DNA of 58,708 nucleotides from an uncultured Collinsella sp. (GCA_900544875.1 UQWS01000013.1:1-58708), one strand, 5' to 3'; counted from the stretch's first letter, positions 15,757-23,753 are shown. Numbers and translations are program-made. The notes: generated from the letters alone by a model not told the origin.

Positions 15757-17541
15757 ATGGACGCCATCGTAAAGATGCTCGAAAAGCATCAACCGTTCTT
15801 TGAGAAGATCTCGAGGAACATCTACCTCCAGGCCATTAAGGACGGATTCCTTGGGTGCATGCCCATCGTCCTCACCTCTTCGATCTTCCTGCTGATCGCC
15901 ACCCTTCCCGGCGTAGTCGGCATCACGCTGCCCCAGCCGCTTATCGACTGGTGCAACAAGCTGTACAACTTCACCATGGGCGTTATGGGCATCATGGTTG
16001 CTGGCACCACTGCCAAGAACTTCACGGCTTCCATGAACCGTCGCATGCCCGCCGGCAAAGTGCTCAACGACGGTTCCACCATGGTGGCCGCCCAGTGCAG
16101 CATGCTGCTGCTCGCAGTCACGCAGTTCACCACCAAGTTCAACGGCTCCGAACTTTCGGTCTTCGATTGCACCAGCATGGGCACGCGCGGTCTGTTCTCG
16201 GCCTATATCGCCGCGTTCATCACCGTGTGGGTCTACAAATTCTGCGTCTCGCGCGATCTGACCATTAAGCTGCCCAAGGAGGTCCCGGGCGCCATCGCTC
16301 AGAACTTCCGCGACATTATCCCCTTTGGCGGCGCCGTCATCATCTGCGGCATCATCGATGTCGTCGTGCGCAACCTCATGGGCGTTCCGTTCTCCGAGCT
16401 GCTTATCAAACTGCTCTCCCCGCTCTTTACCGCTGCAGAAACCTATCCTGGCCTTATCCTTATCCAGGCAGCCACCGCGTTCTTCTGGTTCATCGGCGTC
16501 CACGGCCCCTCGATCGTCCAGCCGGGCATCGACCCCATCCGTCTTGCCAACCAGGCCGAGAACCTGCAGGTTCTGCTGGCAGGCGGCCACCCCGCCCACT
16601 CCCTCACCTTTAACATGTCGCTCGTGGGTGAGTTCGGCGGCACCGGCGCCACGTTCATCGTGCCGCTTCTGCTGATTCTCTTCATGAAGTCCAAGCAGCT
16701 CAAAGCCGTCGGTAAGGCCTCGATTGTCCCTGTTGCCTTCGCCGTCAACGAACCGCTGCTCTTTGGCGCGCCGATGATCCTTAACCCCTACATGCTCATC
16801 CCCTTTGTTGCCGCCGGCTGCGTCAACGTGAGTGTTGCCAAGTTCTTTATCGACAATGTGGGTATGAACGGCTTCTCCTTCGTGGTGCCTTGGGCTACCC
16901 CTGCCCCCATCGGCATCTTCATCACCACGAACTTCCAGCTTATCGCCCTGGTATTTGTCGCGATCATCATCTTGCTGGACGCCATCATCTACCTGCCGTT
17001 CTTGAAGGCATACGATAAGCTGCTCTGCGACCAGGAGGCCGAGCGCGCCGCCGAGCTGGGACTCGAGTCCGATGGTGCCGCTTCCGTCGCCGCCAACGCC
17101 TCTACGCCCGCTGTCGAGCAGGCCACCGCTTCCGTCGAGACGACCGTTGCCGCCGCCGACAGCAAGCCTGTCGCCGATCAGCCCGAGCCCGAGCCCGCCG
17201 CCGAAGCATCCGCCAAGAAGGATGTCGATGGCCTGAAGGTCCTCGTCCTGTGCGCCGGCGCCGGCACCTCTGCCATGCTTGCCAATGCCATCAAGGAAGG
17301 TGCCGCGCAGACCGGAGAGAACATCGCTTCCTCTGCAGGCGCCTATGGCCAGCACACTGCCATCATGGACCAGTACGACGTCATCGTGCTCGCCCCGCAG
17401 GTTCGTAGCTACTACAACGACATGAAGGCCGACACCGATCGCCTGGGCATTAAGCTGCTCGCTCCCCGCGGTAAGGAATATATCGACCTTACCCGCGACC
17501 CCGCTGGCGCCATCAAGTGGCTCCGCGAGAACCTCGACTAG
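15757..17541 (+). CDS. lacE: PTS lactose-type permease EIICB, copy 3
   Basis: A 594-residue membrane permease: EIIC (GVHGPSIVQP; NEPLLFGAPMILNP), a long Ala/Val/Glu-rich linker at about 430-487, then EIIB with Cys499 in VLVLCAGAGTSAMLAN. Start ATG 15757 has AAAGGAG four bases upstream. It is the first gene of cassette 3, 75 bp before lacG3. The EIIC retains Gly-Ala-Pro after NEPLLF where the other two copies have Ala-Ala-Pro. Its substrate is inferred as a beta-galactoside from the partner LacG and from family membership. Confidence 0.93.
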   Translation: MDAIVKMLEKHQPFFEKISRNIYLQAIKDGFLGCMPIVLTSSIFLLIATLPGVVGITLPQPLIDWCNKLYNFTMGVMGIMVAGTTAKNFTASMNRRMPAGKVLNDGSTMVAAQCSMLLLAVTQFTTKFNGSELSVFDCTSMGTRGLFSAYIAAFITVWVYKFCVSRDLTIKLPKEVPGAIAQNFRDIIPFGGAVIICGIIDVVVRNLMGVPFSELLIKLLSPLFTAAETYPGLILIQAATAFFWFIGVHGPSIVQPGIDPIRLANQAENLQVLLAGGHPAHSLTFNMSLVGEFGGTGATFIVPLLLILFMKSKQLKAVGKASIVPVAFAVNEPLLFGAPMILNPYMLIPFVAAGCVNVSVAKFFIDNVGMNGFSFVVPWATPAPIGIFITTNFQLIALVFVAIIILLDAIIYLPFLKAYDKLLCDQEAERAAELGLESDGAASVAANASTPAVEQATASVETTVAAADSKPVADQPEPEPAAEASAKKDVDGLKVLVLCAGAGTSAMLANAIKEGAAQTGENIASSAGAYGQHTAIMDQYDVIVLAPQVRSYYNDMKADTDRLGIKLLAPRGKEYIDLTRDPAGAIKWLRENLD

Positions 17542-17555
17542 TTCCTCCCTCTGTT

Positions 17556-17582
17556 GGTGCCCGGATCCCCAGTTCGGGCACC
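17556..17582 (+). other. Intercistronic hairpin lacE3-lacG3
   Basis: GGTGCCCG pairs with CGGGCACC across an 11-base loop with no T-tract. It occupies the same position as the hairpin between lacE1 and lacG1 but differs in sequence. Confidence 0.5.
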
Positions 17583-17616
17583 TCTCCCTATTCGTATCCC
17601 ACAGAAAGGATGACTC

Positions 17617-19038
17617 ATGACCAACCCCATGCAGTTCCCCGACGGCTTTGTGTTTGGCGGCGCCACCGCCGCTTATCAGGTTGAGGGCGAGACCCGCACG
17701 CACGGCAAGGGCAAAGTGCCCTGGGACGATTTCCTGGCTGCTCAGGGTCGCTTCTCCCCCGACCCTGCAAGCGACTTCTACAACAAATATCCGGTCGATA
17801 TCGACCTGTGCCAGCGCTTCGGCATCAACGGCATCCGTGTCTCCATAGCTTGGAGCCGTATCTTCCCCAGTGGCACCGGCGAGATTAACCCCGAGGGCGT
17901 CGCTTTCTATCACGAGCTTTTCGCCACCTGCAACAATGCCGGCGTTATCCCCTATGTCACGCTCGATCACTTCGATACACCCGAGGCCTTTTACCAGAAC
18001 GGCGGCGAGGGATTCCTGACGCGCACGACGATCGACGCCTTTGTCGAGTACGCCAAGTTCTGCTTTGCCGAGTTCACCGAGGTCAAGCACTGGTTTACCT
18101 TTAACGAGATTCCCGCAACCGCCGAGGGCAGCTTTATCGTTGGCAACTGGCCGCACGGCGAGAAATACCGCCTGGACAAGGCCTTCCAGCTCATGCACAA
18201 CATGATGGTGGCCCATGCCAAGGCTGTCGTCGCCTTCCATGAGGGCGGCTTTGAGGGCGAGATCGGCATTGTCCAGAACCTGGAGCCCAAGTATCCCCTC
18301 GATCCCAACAGCGCTGCCGACTGCGAGGCCGCCCGCATGGCCGACGTCATCAACAACCGCTGGGTACTTGACGCCACCTTCCGCGGCCACTATGCAGCCG
18401 ACACCATGGAAGCCGCAACCAAGCTGGCCCATATCGCCGGCGGCGAGCTCGACGTCCGCGACGAGGACATCGCCGCGTTGACCGCCGCGCTCCCCTACAA
18501 CGATTGCCTGGGCGTCAACACCTACAAGTGCCAGTTCCTGCGTGCCGCCGAGGGCGAAAACGACATCAACCACAATGGCACCGGCGACAAGGGCTCCTCG
18601 CGCTGGTTCCTCAAGGGCGTGGGCGAGGCATGCGTGCGCGAAGGCGTTCCCACGACCGATTGGGACTGGATCATCTATCCCGAGGGCCTGTACGACCTGT
18701 TGCTCCGCATTAAGAACGATTACCCCAACTACAAGAAGATCTACATCACCGAGAACGGCATGGGCTATAAGGACGACTTCGAGGACGGCTTTATCGATGA
18801 CGCCCCTCGCATCGACTATATGCGTCAGCATCTCGCATGGATCCTCAAGGCGATTGACGGCGGCGTAAACGTCGACGGCTACTTTGTGTGGTCGCTGCAG
18901 GATCAGTTCTCCTGGACCAACGGCTACAACAAGCGCTACGGCCTGTTCTACATCGACTTTGAGACCCAGAAACGTTATCCCAAGGCAAGCGCATACTGGT
19001 ACAAGAACGTCGCGGAGACCGGCCTGCTCATGGCCTAG
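17617..19038 (+). CDS. lacG: 6-phospho-beta-galactosidase (GH1), copy 3
   Basis: A 473-residue GH1 enzyme, very similar to copy 1. The acid/base is Glu164 (FTFNE) and the nucleophile Glu379 (ITENG). The phosphate site is Ser432, Trp433, Lys439, Tyr441 with the galacto-type Trp. The family LHHFDTP segment reads LDHFDTP here. Start ATG 17617 has AAAGGA six bases upstream. It is the last gene of cassette 3 and is followed by a strong terminator. Confidence 0.92.
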   Translation: MTNPMQFPDGFVFGGATAAYQVEGETRTHGKGKVPWDDFLAAQGRFSPDPASDFYNKYPVDIDLCQRFGINGIRVSIAWSRIFPSGTGEINPEGVAFYHELFATCNNAGVIPYVTLDHFDTPEAFYQNGGEGFLTRTTIDAFVEYAKFCFAEFTEVKHWFTFNEIPATAEGSFIVGNWPHGEKYRLDKAFQLMHNMMVAHAKAVVAFHEGGFEGEIGIVQNLEPKYPLDPNSAADCEAARMADVINNRWVLDATFRGHYAADTMEAATKLAHIAGGELDVRDEDIAALTAALPYNDCLGVNTYKCQFLRAAEGENDINHNGTGDKGSSRWFLKGVGEACVREGVPTTDWDWIIYPEGLYDLLLRIKNDYPNYKKIYITENGMGYKDDFEDGFIDDAPRIDYMRQHLAWILKAIDGGVNVDGYFVWSLQDQFSWTNGYNKRYGLFYIDFETQKRYPKASAYWYKNVAETGLLMA

Positions 19039-19061
19039 TTTCCACTGCATACCCCCCTGTC

Positions 19062-19110
19062 GGCCGCATACGAATCCCTCCACGGGTTCGTATGCGGCCT
19101 TTTTGTTTTT
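19062..19110 (+). terminator. Intrinsic terminator of cassette 3
   Basis: A GGCCGCATACGAA stem pairs with TTCGTATGCGGCC, followed by TTTTTGTTTTT. It begins 24 bp after the lacG3 stop. Confidence 0.9.
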
Positions 19111-19129
19111 GGTGGGCTCGAGCGGATCA

Positions 19130-19269
19130 TTCGTCTCGATCTGTAACACGTAACCGAGTATTCCGGCCCTACCTGTTACAGATCGAGACAAACGTTCGAA
19201 CCAATCCAAACAATCTCAATCTGTAACGTTTGGCCGAGTTTTTCGGTCCCAACCGTTACTGATTGAGAC
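19130..19269. repeat. Palindromic repeat array, 2 units (end of cassette 3)
   Basis: Units at 19130-19193 and about 19213-19269 belong to the ATCTGTAACA...TGTTACAGAT family, with centres TAACCGAGTATTCCGGCCC and TGGCCGAGTTTTTCGGTCC. Unlike the other two arrays, this one lies before a co-directional gene (fic). Confidence 0.8.
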
Positions 19270-19330
19270 AATTAGATAGTCAAATCCGCGCTTTCCAAGC
19301 AGCTATGAAGCACGGCTCTTTCCTTGCTTT

Positions 19331-19399
19331 CAGTATCACGAACATATTTTCGGTATCATTTAATGTTATTATGATACCGAAAATATGTTCGTGATACTG
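19331..19399. promoter_or_regulatory. Perfect 29-bp inverted repeat upstream of fic
   Basis: The arms 19331-19359 and 19371-19399 are exact reverse complements (ends CAGTATCACGAAC, inner end CGGTATCAT) around an 11-base AT-rich loop. The right arm ends 11 bp before the fic start codon. It is probably the fic promoter/operator, or forms a hairpin in the fic leader. The Fic protein carries a C-terminal winged-helix domain that could bind it. Confidence 0.65.
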
Positions 19400-19410
19400 A
19401 ACGGAGCAGC

Positions 19411-20643
19411 ATGCGCCAGTTTGATTACGCCACAGTCCCAGCGGAACTCGAGGCAACTCCAATCACCAACCTTCTCCTCTCGATACGCGAGCATAAAGGC
19501 CGTCAGCTTGTTCTGGGTCAAGTCAGACCCGAGCTTCTATCGTCCCTTATGGAGGAAGCTAAGATCCAAAGCACCCAATCCTCCAACGGACTTGAAGGAA
19601 TTGTTACCACCCAAAAAAGACTCAAAGCAATCATGGCGTATTCCGCCAAGCCAAACTCCCGCGCAGAGGAAGAAATCGCTGGATACCGAGATGCGCTGTC
19701 GCTTATTCACGAGCAGCACGATTTCATTCCCGTAACGCCATCGGTCATTTTGCAGTTGCATCGTGACCTCATGGCACACACAGCAATCTCGTATGGGGGC
19801 CATTGGAAAGATAGCGATAACGAAATCATCTCCATCGACGATCAAGGCAATCGATTTGTGCGCTTTAGGCCGCCTTCGGCCCTGGCAACCCCCGGACTTA
19901 TCGAAGAAGCCTGTCGGTCCCTCAATGATGCCTTATCTCGTCAAGTTTGCGACCCCCTCCTTATATCATTGCGCTTCATCTTCGATTTTGTCAGCATTCA
20001 TCCCTTCAACGATGGCAATGGTAGGATGAGCCGGCTCCTTACAACGCTGCTACTCGAAAAGACTGGATACGACGTTGCGCGTTACATCAGCATCGAACGT
20101 CTCATTGAAGACAATAAAGCGCTTTACTACAACGCCCTCGCCGCAAGCTCCACTGGATGGAATGAAAATCAAAACACCGAAGTGCCCTTTATCCGTTTTA
20201 TGCTCGGAACCATCCTGTCGGCCTACCGACAGCTCGAGCAGCACACCCAGATTGAATCTGGGACTCACCCCATGTCGAAGCAAGCACGTATAGCTGCTCT
20301 ATTTCAGCAGAGACCCGGCGTCATCAAGAAATCCGACATCCAGTCCAACTGCCCCGATATCAGTGAGATAACCGTTAAACGAACCCTCAGTCAGCTTGTT
20401 GGTTGCAGCGCAATCGAGAAAACAGGAGCGGGTCGTTCGACGGGCTACACACTCAAAGACGTCCACGCCCTGGAATTATTCTTACAATCCGCAATACCCG
20501 ACGGCAGGTCAGAAATTACAAAAGAGTCCCCAAAGGACAAACTCCTTGAACGCATAAACCGCGCGGAAGATGAAAGCAGAGACGAACTCTACGAAGACTA
20601 CGGTTCATTCTCAAGGAATATCAAAGCGAAATACGAAGTCTAG
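19411..20643 (+). CDS. Fic-family protein with C-terminal winged helix
   Basis: A 410-residue Fic/DOC-family protein, normally an AMP-transferase (nucleotidyl transfer from ATP to a protein hydroxyl). The catalytic loop HPFNDGNGRMSR is at 197-208 with His197 intact. The inhibitory motif [S/T]xxxE[G/N] is at 58-63 (SNGLEG), on the N-terminal side, so it looks like an autoinhibited class II Fic. Residues about 275-350 resemble a winged helix-turn-helix. Start ATG 19411 has GGAG just upstream. Flanks show no antitoxin gene. Codon use is less GC-rich than its neighbours, consistent with acquisition by transfer. Target protein unknown. Confidence 0.9.
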   Translation: MRQFDYATVPAELEATPITNLLLSIREHKGRQLVLGQVRPELLSSLMEEAKIQSTQSSNGLEGIVTTQKRLKAIMAYSAKPNSRAEEEIAGYRDALSLIHEQHDFIPVTPSVILQLHRDLMAHTAISYGGHWKDSDNEIISIDDQGNRFVRFRPPSALATPGLIEEACRSLNDALSRQVCDPLLISLRFIFDFVSIHPFNDGNGRMSRLLTTLLLEKTGYDVARYISIERLIEDNKALYYNALAASSTGWNENQNTEVPFIRFMLGTILSAYRQLEQHTQIESGTHPMSKQARIAALFQQRPGVIKKSDIQSNCPDISEITVKRTLSQLVGCSAIEKTGAGRSTGYTLKDVHALELFLQSAIPDGRSEITKESPKDKLLERINRAEDESRDELYEDYGSFSRNIKAKYEV

Positions 20644-20763
20644 CCATACCTCAGAATGGCCTCACCCTTGTTGCCCAAAACTATTTGCGAGTCATTTTCC
20701 GCGTCATTGTAAAACGATAATCCCCGCGCCGGCAGAGGGCAGACGTATCGCCTGCAGCGTTAA

Positions 20764-21528
20764 CTAGCAGATGACCTGCGTGTGCTCCTCGATGGCGGCG
20801 CGATCTCCGTCAGCAATACCCGGTTCGCACACCACGGCGTCTAAATTGTCCAGGCGACAGAAGGTATAGAAATCGCGCTTGCCGATTTTGCTGGAGTCGG
20901 CGATCAGATAACGCGAGTCTGCCTTGCTAAAGGCGAGCTGCTGGATGCGGCCCTCTTCCATGTTAGACGTAGACACGTCGCCGTCCAGAATGCCGTTGGC
21001 GCCGATAAACGCCGCATCGATGCCCAGCGCACGCAGGGTATCCTCGGCCGTTGGTCCCACAAAAGCTGCGGTGCGGCGACGGTACATACCGCCCACGAGG
21101 CACAGGTCGCAGTCTTCGCGCGCCTCGAGCAGGTTAAACACCGAAAGCGAATTAGTCACGATGCGCAGGCGGCACGCCGGCAGCATCGAGGCCATCTGCT
21201 CAACCGTAGTGCCCGTACCCAAAAAGATGGTCGAGCCCTCCTCGATGAGCTCAACGGCGCGGCGCGCGATCTGCAGCTTTTCCTCGGCATGCTTCGTGCG
21301 CTTTTCGCTGTGCGAATACTCATGGCGCAACATAGCGTGGGGACGTCCCTGTGCACTACGGGCGCCGCCGTGCACGCGCTCGATCTCGCCCAGGCTCGCA
21401 AGTTCCTCAAGGTCGCGGCGAATCGTCATATCCGAGACACCCAGCGCATCCGAAATCTCCTTGACCGAGACCGTGCCCTGCTCTTCGAGCAGCTGACGAA
21501 CCTTATCCTGTCGCTCTGCCTTAATCAC
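20764..21528 (-). CDS. DeoR-family transcriptional regulator (LacR-like)
   Basis: A 254-residue DeoR-family regulator. The N-terminal winged helix-turn-helix (QDKVRQLLEEQGTVSVKEIS, then VSDMTIRRDLEEL) is followed by the DeoRC sensor domain containing the phospho-sugar-binding signatures FLGTGTTVEQ and IVTNSLSVFN. DeoR proteins are usually repressors released by a sugar phosphate. The nearby galM and the matching upstream motif at lacA suggest a LacR-like role with tagatose 6-phosphate as effector (inference). It is divergent from galM; the shared intergenic region carries ATTCAAACAGTAAC. Confidence 0.88.
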   Translation of the reverse strand: MIKAERQDKVRQLLEEQGTVSVKEISDALGVSDMTIRRDLEELASLGEIERVHGGARSAQGRPHAMLRHEYSHSEKRTKHAEEKLQIARRAVELIEEGSTIFLGTGTTVEQMASMLPACRLRIVTNSLSVFNLLEAREDCDLCLVGGMYRRRTAAFVGPTAEDTLRALGIDAAFIGANGILDGDVSTSNMEEGRIQQLAFSKADSRYLIADSSKIGKRDFYTFCRLDNLDAVVCEPGIADGDRAAIEEHTQVIC

Positions 21529-21560
21529 GATGAATCCTCGCCGTTCTTTGCGCGCATATC

Positions 21561-21574
21561 ATTCAAACAGTAAC
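21561..21574. promoter_or_regulatory. Candidate DeoR operator (autoregulation)
   Basis: ATTCAAACAGTAAC, 33 bp upstream of the DeoR start, matches ATTCGAACAGTAAC upstream of lacA in 13 of 14 bases. Confidence 0.45.
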
Positions 21575-21734
21575 GAACAAATTGTATCAGACTCGTGCGC
21601 GTCAAAAATGAACGCCCGCACAGCTCCAATCATCACTTTTTTGAGAAAAATACCCCCTGCTTTAGTGGGGTGTAGTGATAATCTCGCCTGTTCGCGCTAC
21701 AGTTTGTCAGAAATACCTCGATGTTAGGAACCAA

Positions 21735-22787
21735 ATGATCACTTCCGAGCTTTACGGCACCGCGCCGTGCGGTACCCCCGTTCATCGTTACACCCTCAAC
21801 GGGCCCGAGATCTGCGTTCGCATTATGGACTATGGCGCCACCGTGCTGGGTATCGATGTGCCCGACATTCCCGGCAACGTGCGCGATGTGGTGCTGGGCT
21901 TCGATAAGCTCGAGGATTACTTTGACAACCCCGCCTGCTTTGGCGCGACCATCGGCCCCGTGGCAAACCGCACCGCGGGCGCCACGATCACCATCGACGG
22001 CACGGACTGGCATATGCCGGCCAACGAAGGCGTCAACAACCTGCACAGCGATCTTGAGCATGGTCTGCACAAGCGCGTATGGGACGTTGAGCTCGACGAG
22101 ACTCACAACGCCGTGCGCATGACCACCTCGCTTAAGGATGGCGAGCTGGGCCTGCCCGGCAACCGAATCTTTACGGCTGTGTTTACCGTTACGCGCACCG
22201 GCGTCTTCCGCATCGAGTATGGTTGCGAGAGCGACCGCGCCACCTACGTGTCCATGACCAACCACACGTACTTTAACCTTGCCGGCCATAACGCCGGCAT
22301 GGACTGTGAGCACTTCTTTATCGCCAACGCTGCCCACTACTTGCCCATTAACGAGCAGAACATCCCCACCGGCGAAATCGCTCCGGTCGAGGGAACACCG
22401 TTTGACTTTCGCGAGCTGCGCCCCGTCGCACCCGGCATGGAGGCCGACGACCCGCAGATTAAGCAGGCCCGTGGCTACGATCACTGCCTGTGCATCGATG
22501 GCTATCAGTACGGCCGCAACCTGCGTCGCGCCCTACATGTCGAGGAGATGTGGACCGGTCGTGAGCTGGACTACTACACCACCGCCCCGGGCGTGCAACT
22601 CTACACCGGCAACTGGCTGGGCGACGAGCACGCCAAGGACGATGCCAACTATGGCTGGGGCGCCGGCTTTGCCCTCGAGGCCGAGATGTACCCCGACACG
22701 CCGCACCAGCCGCTGTTCCCGCAGGGCATTGTGGGTCCGGGTCACCCCTACAGCAATATGATCGAATACCACTTTATGAGGCACTAG
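21735..22787 (+). CDS. galM: Aldose 1-epimerase (galactose mutarotase)
   Basis: A 350-residue galactose mutarotase converting beta-D-galactose to alpha-D-galactose for the Leloir pathway. Visible family motifs are the substrate-binding GPVANRTAGA, NNLHSDLEHG, the catalytic-His segment SMTNHTYFNLAGH, and the catalytic-Glu region near the C-terminus (FALEAEMYPDTPHQPLFP). I chose ATG 21735 (MITSELYG) because AGGA precedes it, rather than the in-frame ATG at 21675. It is unrelated in detail to the LacX-type epimerases elsewhere in the window. A weak hairpin follows at about 22814-22849. Confidence 0.93.
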   Translation: MITSELYGTAPCGTPVHRYTLNGPEICVRIMDYGATVLGIDVPDIPGNVRDVVLGFDKLEDYFDNPACFGATIGPVANRTAGATITIDGTDWHMPANEGVNNLHSDLEHGLHKRVWDVELDETHNAVRMTTSLKDGELGLPGNRIFTAVFTVTRTGVFRIEYGCESDRATYVSMTNHTYFNLAGHNAGMDCEHFFIANAAHYLPINEQNIPTGEIAPVEGTPFDFRELRPVAPGMEADDPQIKQARGYDHCLCIDGYQYGRNLRRALHVEEMWTGRELDYYTTAPGVQLYTGNWLGDEHAKDDANYGWGAGFALEAEMYPDTPHQPLFPQGIVGPGHPYSNMIEYHFMRH

Positions 22788-22894
22788 GCCCACAACGCGA
22801 CATCTCGCACAGCAACGCCCGCCGGCACCACCGCCAACGGGCGCTGCTTCATGCCTAAATCCTTCTTTTCGATGCCACCGAATTGGTGACATAA

Positions 22895-23116
22895 CAAAAC
22901 TATGCCGAATTACTACGATGAACCCACTATGTCCGACCACGCGCTGGTTTATAAAAAACTAGCAACTCGTCTACCTGCGGTTTTATTCTCTGCAAATTTG
23001 GCATGCTCGGCGATAAGCAATTCATCGTAGTAAACCGGCATAGTTTTGGCGGACAGCGCCACACAGATCCCCTACGAAGGCAAAATGATCCGTTTTCCTC
23101 CGTCCCCAAGGGATCA
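22895..23116. repeat. Inverted-repeat element, copy 2 (222 bp)
   Basis: The core 22895-23048 is exactly 154 bp, like copy 1 at 3569-3722, and ends in the same 25-bp sequence. Its left arm differs at three positions (CCGAATTACTACGAT for CCGGTTTACTACGAT). The outer block GTTTTCCTCCGTCCCCAAGG lies at the same 43-bp offset. It abuts the stop codon of the adjacent IIB gene, whose TGA is the edge of the element. Confidence 0.8.
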
Positions 23117-23596
23117 GTTGAACAGATTGCCGATGGGGTCGGGGGCGGAACTGGGGAGATAGCGGATTTCTAGTTCTATGCCGAGCTTTTGCAGCTCTCT
23201 GAGAACAGCGACGTCTGTGTCGTCTACGGCAACTGCGGGCGTTGCGGGACGCTTGCCCTCCCCTGCCTGCATATGACCAATGCTGATCTTGGTGATCGGC
23301 ACACCGCCCTTAACCAGCGCGAGCGCATCGGAGGGTGAGGCCACCATGATCAGAATCAATTGGCGAGGCGTTGCGGTATGAATGACGTCGATGGTCCTTT
23401 GCACCGAGAAAAACCGCGTCCAAACGCCTTCTGGCGCCGCCACCCTCATGGGTGCCCATTGGCGCGAATCTGCCGCGATCTCATCGTTGACGATTAGGAC
23501 AAGGTTGGAACCCACGGCTTCGTTCCACAGCTCAACGTCTTGTCCGTAAATGAAACGGTCGTCGATGCGTGCGAGAAGAATCTTGGGTTGAGTCAT
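23114..23596 (-). CDS. Orphan mannose-family PTS EIIB lacking the phospho-histidine
   Basis: A 160-residue EIIB of the mannose/fructose/sorbose PTS family, similar throughout to the IIB at 32850-33332. The active-site motif that reads RIDNRLVHGQV there is RIDDRFIYGQD here: the phosphorylated His is Tyr (codon TAC). The rest of the fold, including GGVPITKISIGHMQ, is intact and open. No EIIA, IIC or IID genes are adjacent. ATG 23596 (MTQPKILLAR) aligns with the paralogue's start. It may be a decaying duplicate or a non-phosphorylatable regulatory or decoy protein. Confidence 0.85.
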   Translation of the reverse strand: MTQPKILLARIDDRFIYGQDVELWNEAVGSNLVLIVNDEIAADSRQWAPMRVAAPEGVWTRFFSVQRTIDVIHTATPRQLILIMVASPSDALALVKGGVPITKISIGHMQAGEGKRPATPAVAVDDTDVAVLRELQKLGIELEIRYLPSSAPDPIGNLFN

Positions 23597-23685
23597 CGCT
23601 GCCCCATTCTGTTTGAGACCCGTAAGAGCAAGACATCGCGTCTCCAATATTAGTGCATTTAAAGTGAGAAAAGCCGTCAGAACAC

Positions 23686-23714
23686 TTGCGCGGATTTGCG
23701 ATGTCCCGTATCAT
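23686..23714 (+). promoter_or_regulatory. Promoter of tRNA-Thr
   Basis: A TTGCGC -35 and TATCAT -10 are separated by 17 bases, about 40 bp upstream of the mature tRNA. Confidence 0.55.
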
Positions 23715-23753
23715 AGACAGCCGTTGACGCCTCAGTTGCGCCATCACATGGCC

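Noticed and set aside
7676..19038. Annotation of the GH1 enzymes as 6-phospho-beta-glucosidases
   Set aside because: All three carry Trp next to the phosphate-binding Ser (FSW.NGYNKRYG) as in LacG, and resemble LacG over their full length; the gluco-type enzymes have a small residue there.
15667..19209. A very long open frame (over 1,100 codons) antisense to lacE3 and lacG3
   Set aside because: It mirrors the codon bias of the GC-rich genes on the other strand. The translation is low-complexity and the sense genes have intact catalytic motifs and ribosome-binding sites.
21640..21673. Riboswitch or terminator between DeoR and galM (CCCC...GGGG hairpin)
   Set aside because: The stem is only 4-5 bp with no conserved aptamer features and lies in a divergent promoter region.
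3574..23109. Two similar 60-residue open frames (3574-3759 and 22927-23109, minus) sharing LCRFTTMN and KPQV
   Set aside because: Both lie inside the inverted-repeat element copies. The similarity follows the terminal repeats and shared motifs of the DNA element, and neither has a ribosome-binding site, so protein coding is unlikely.
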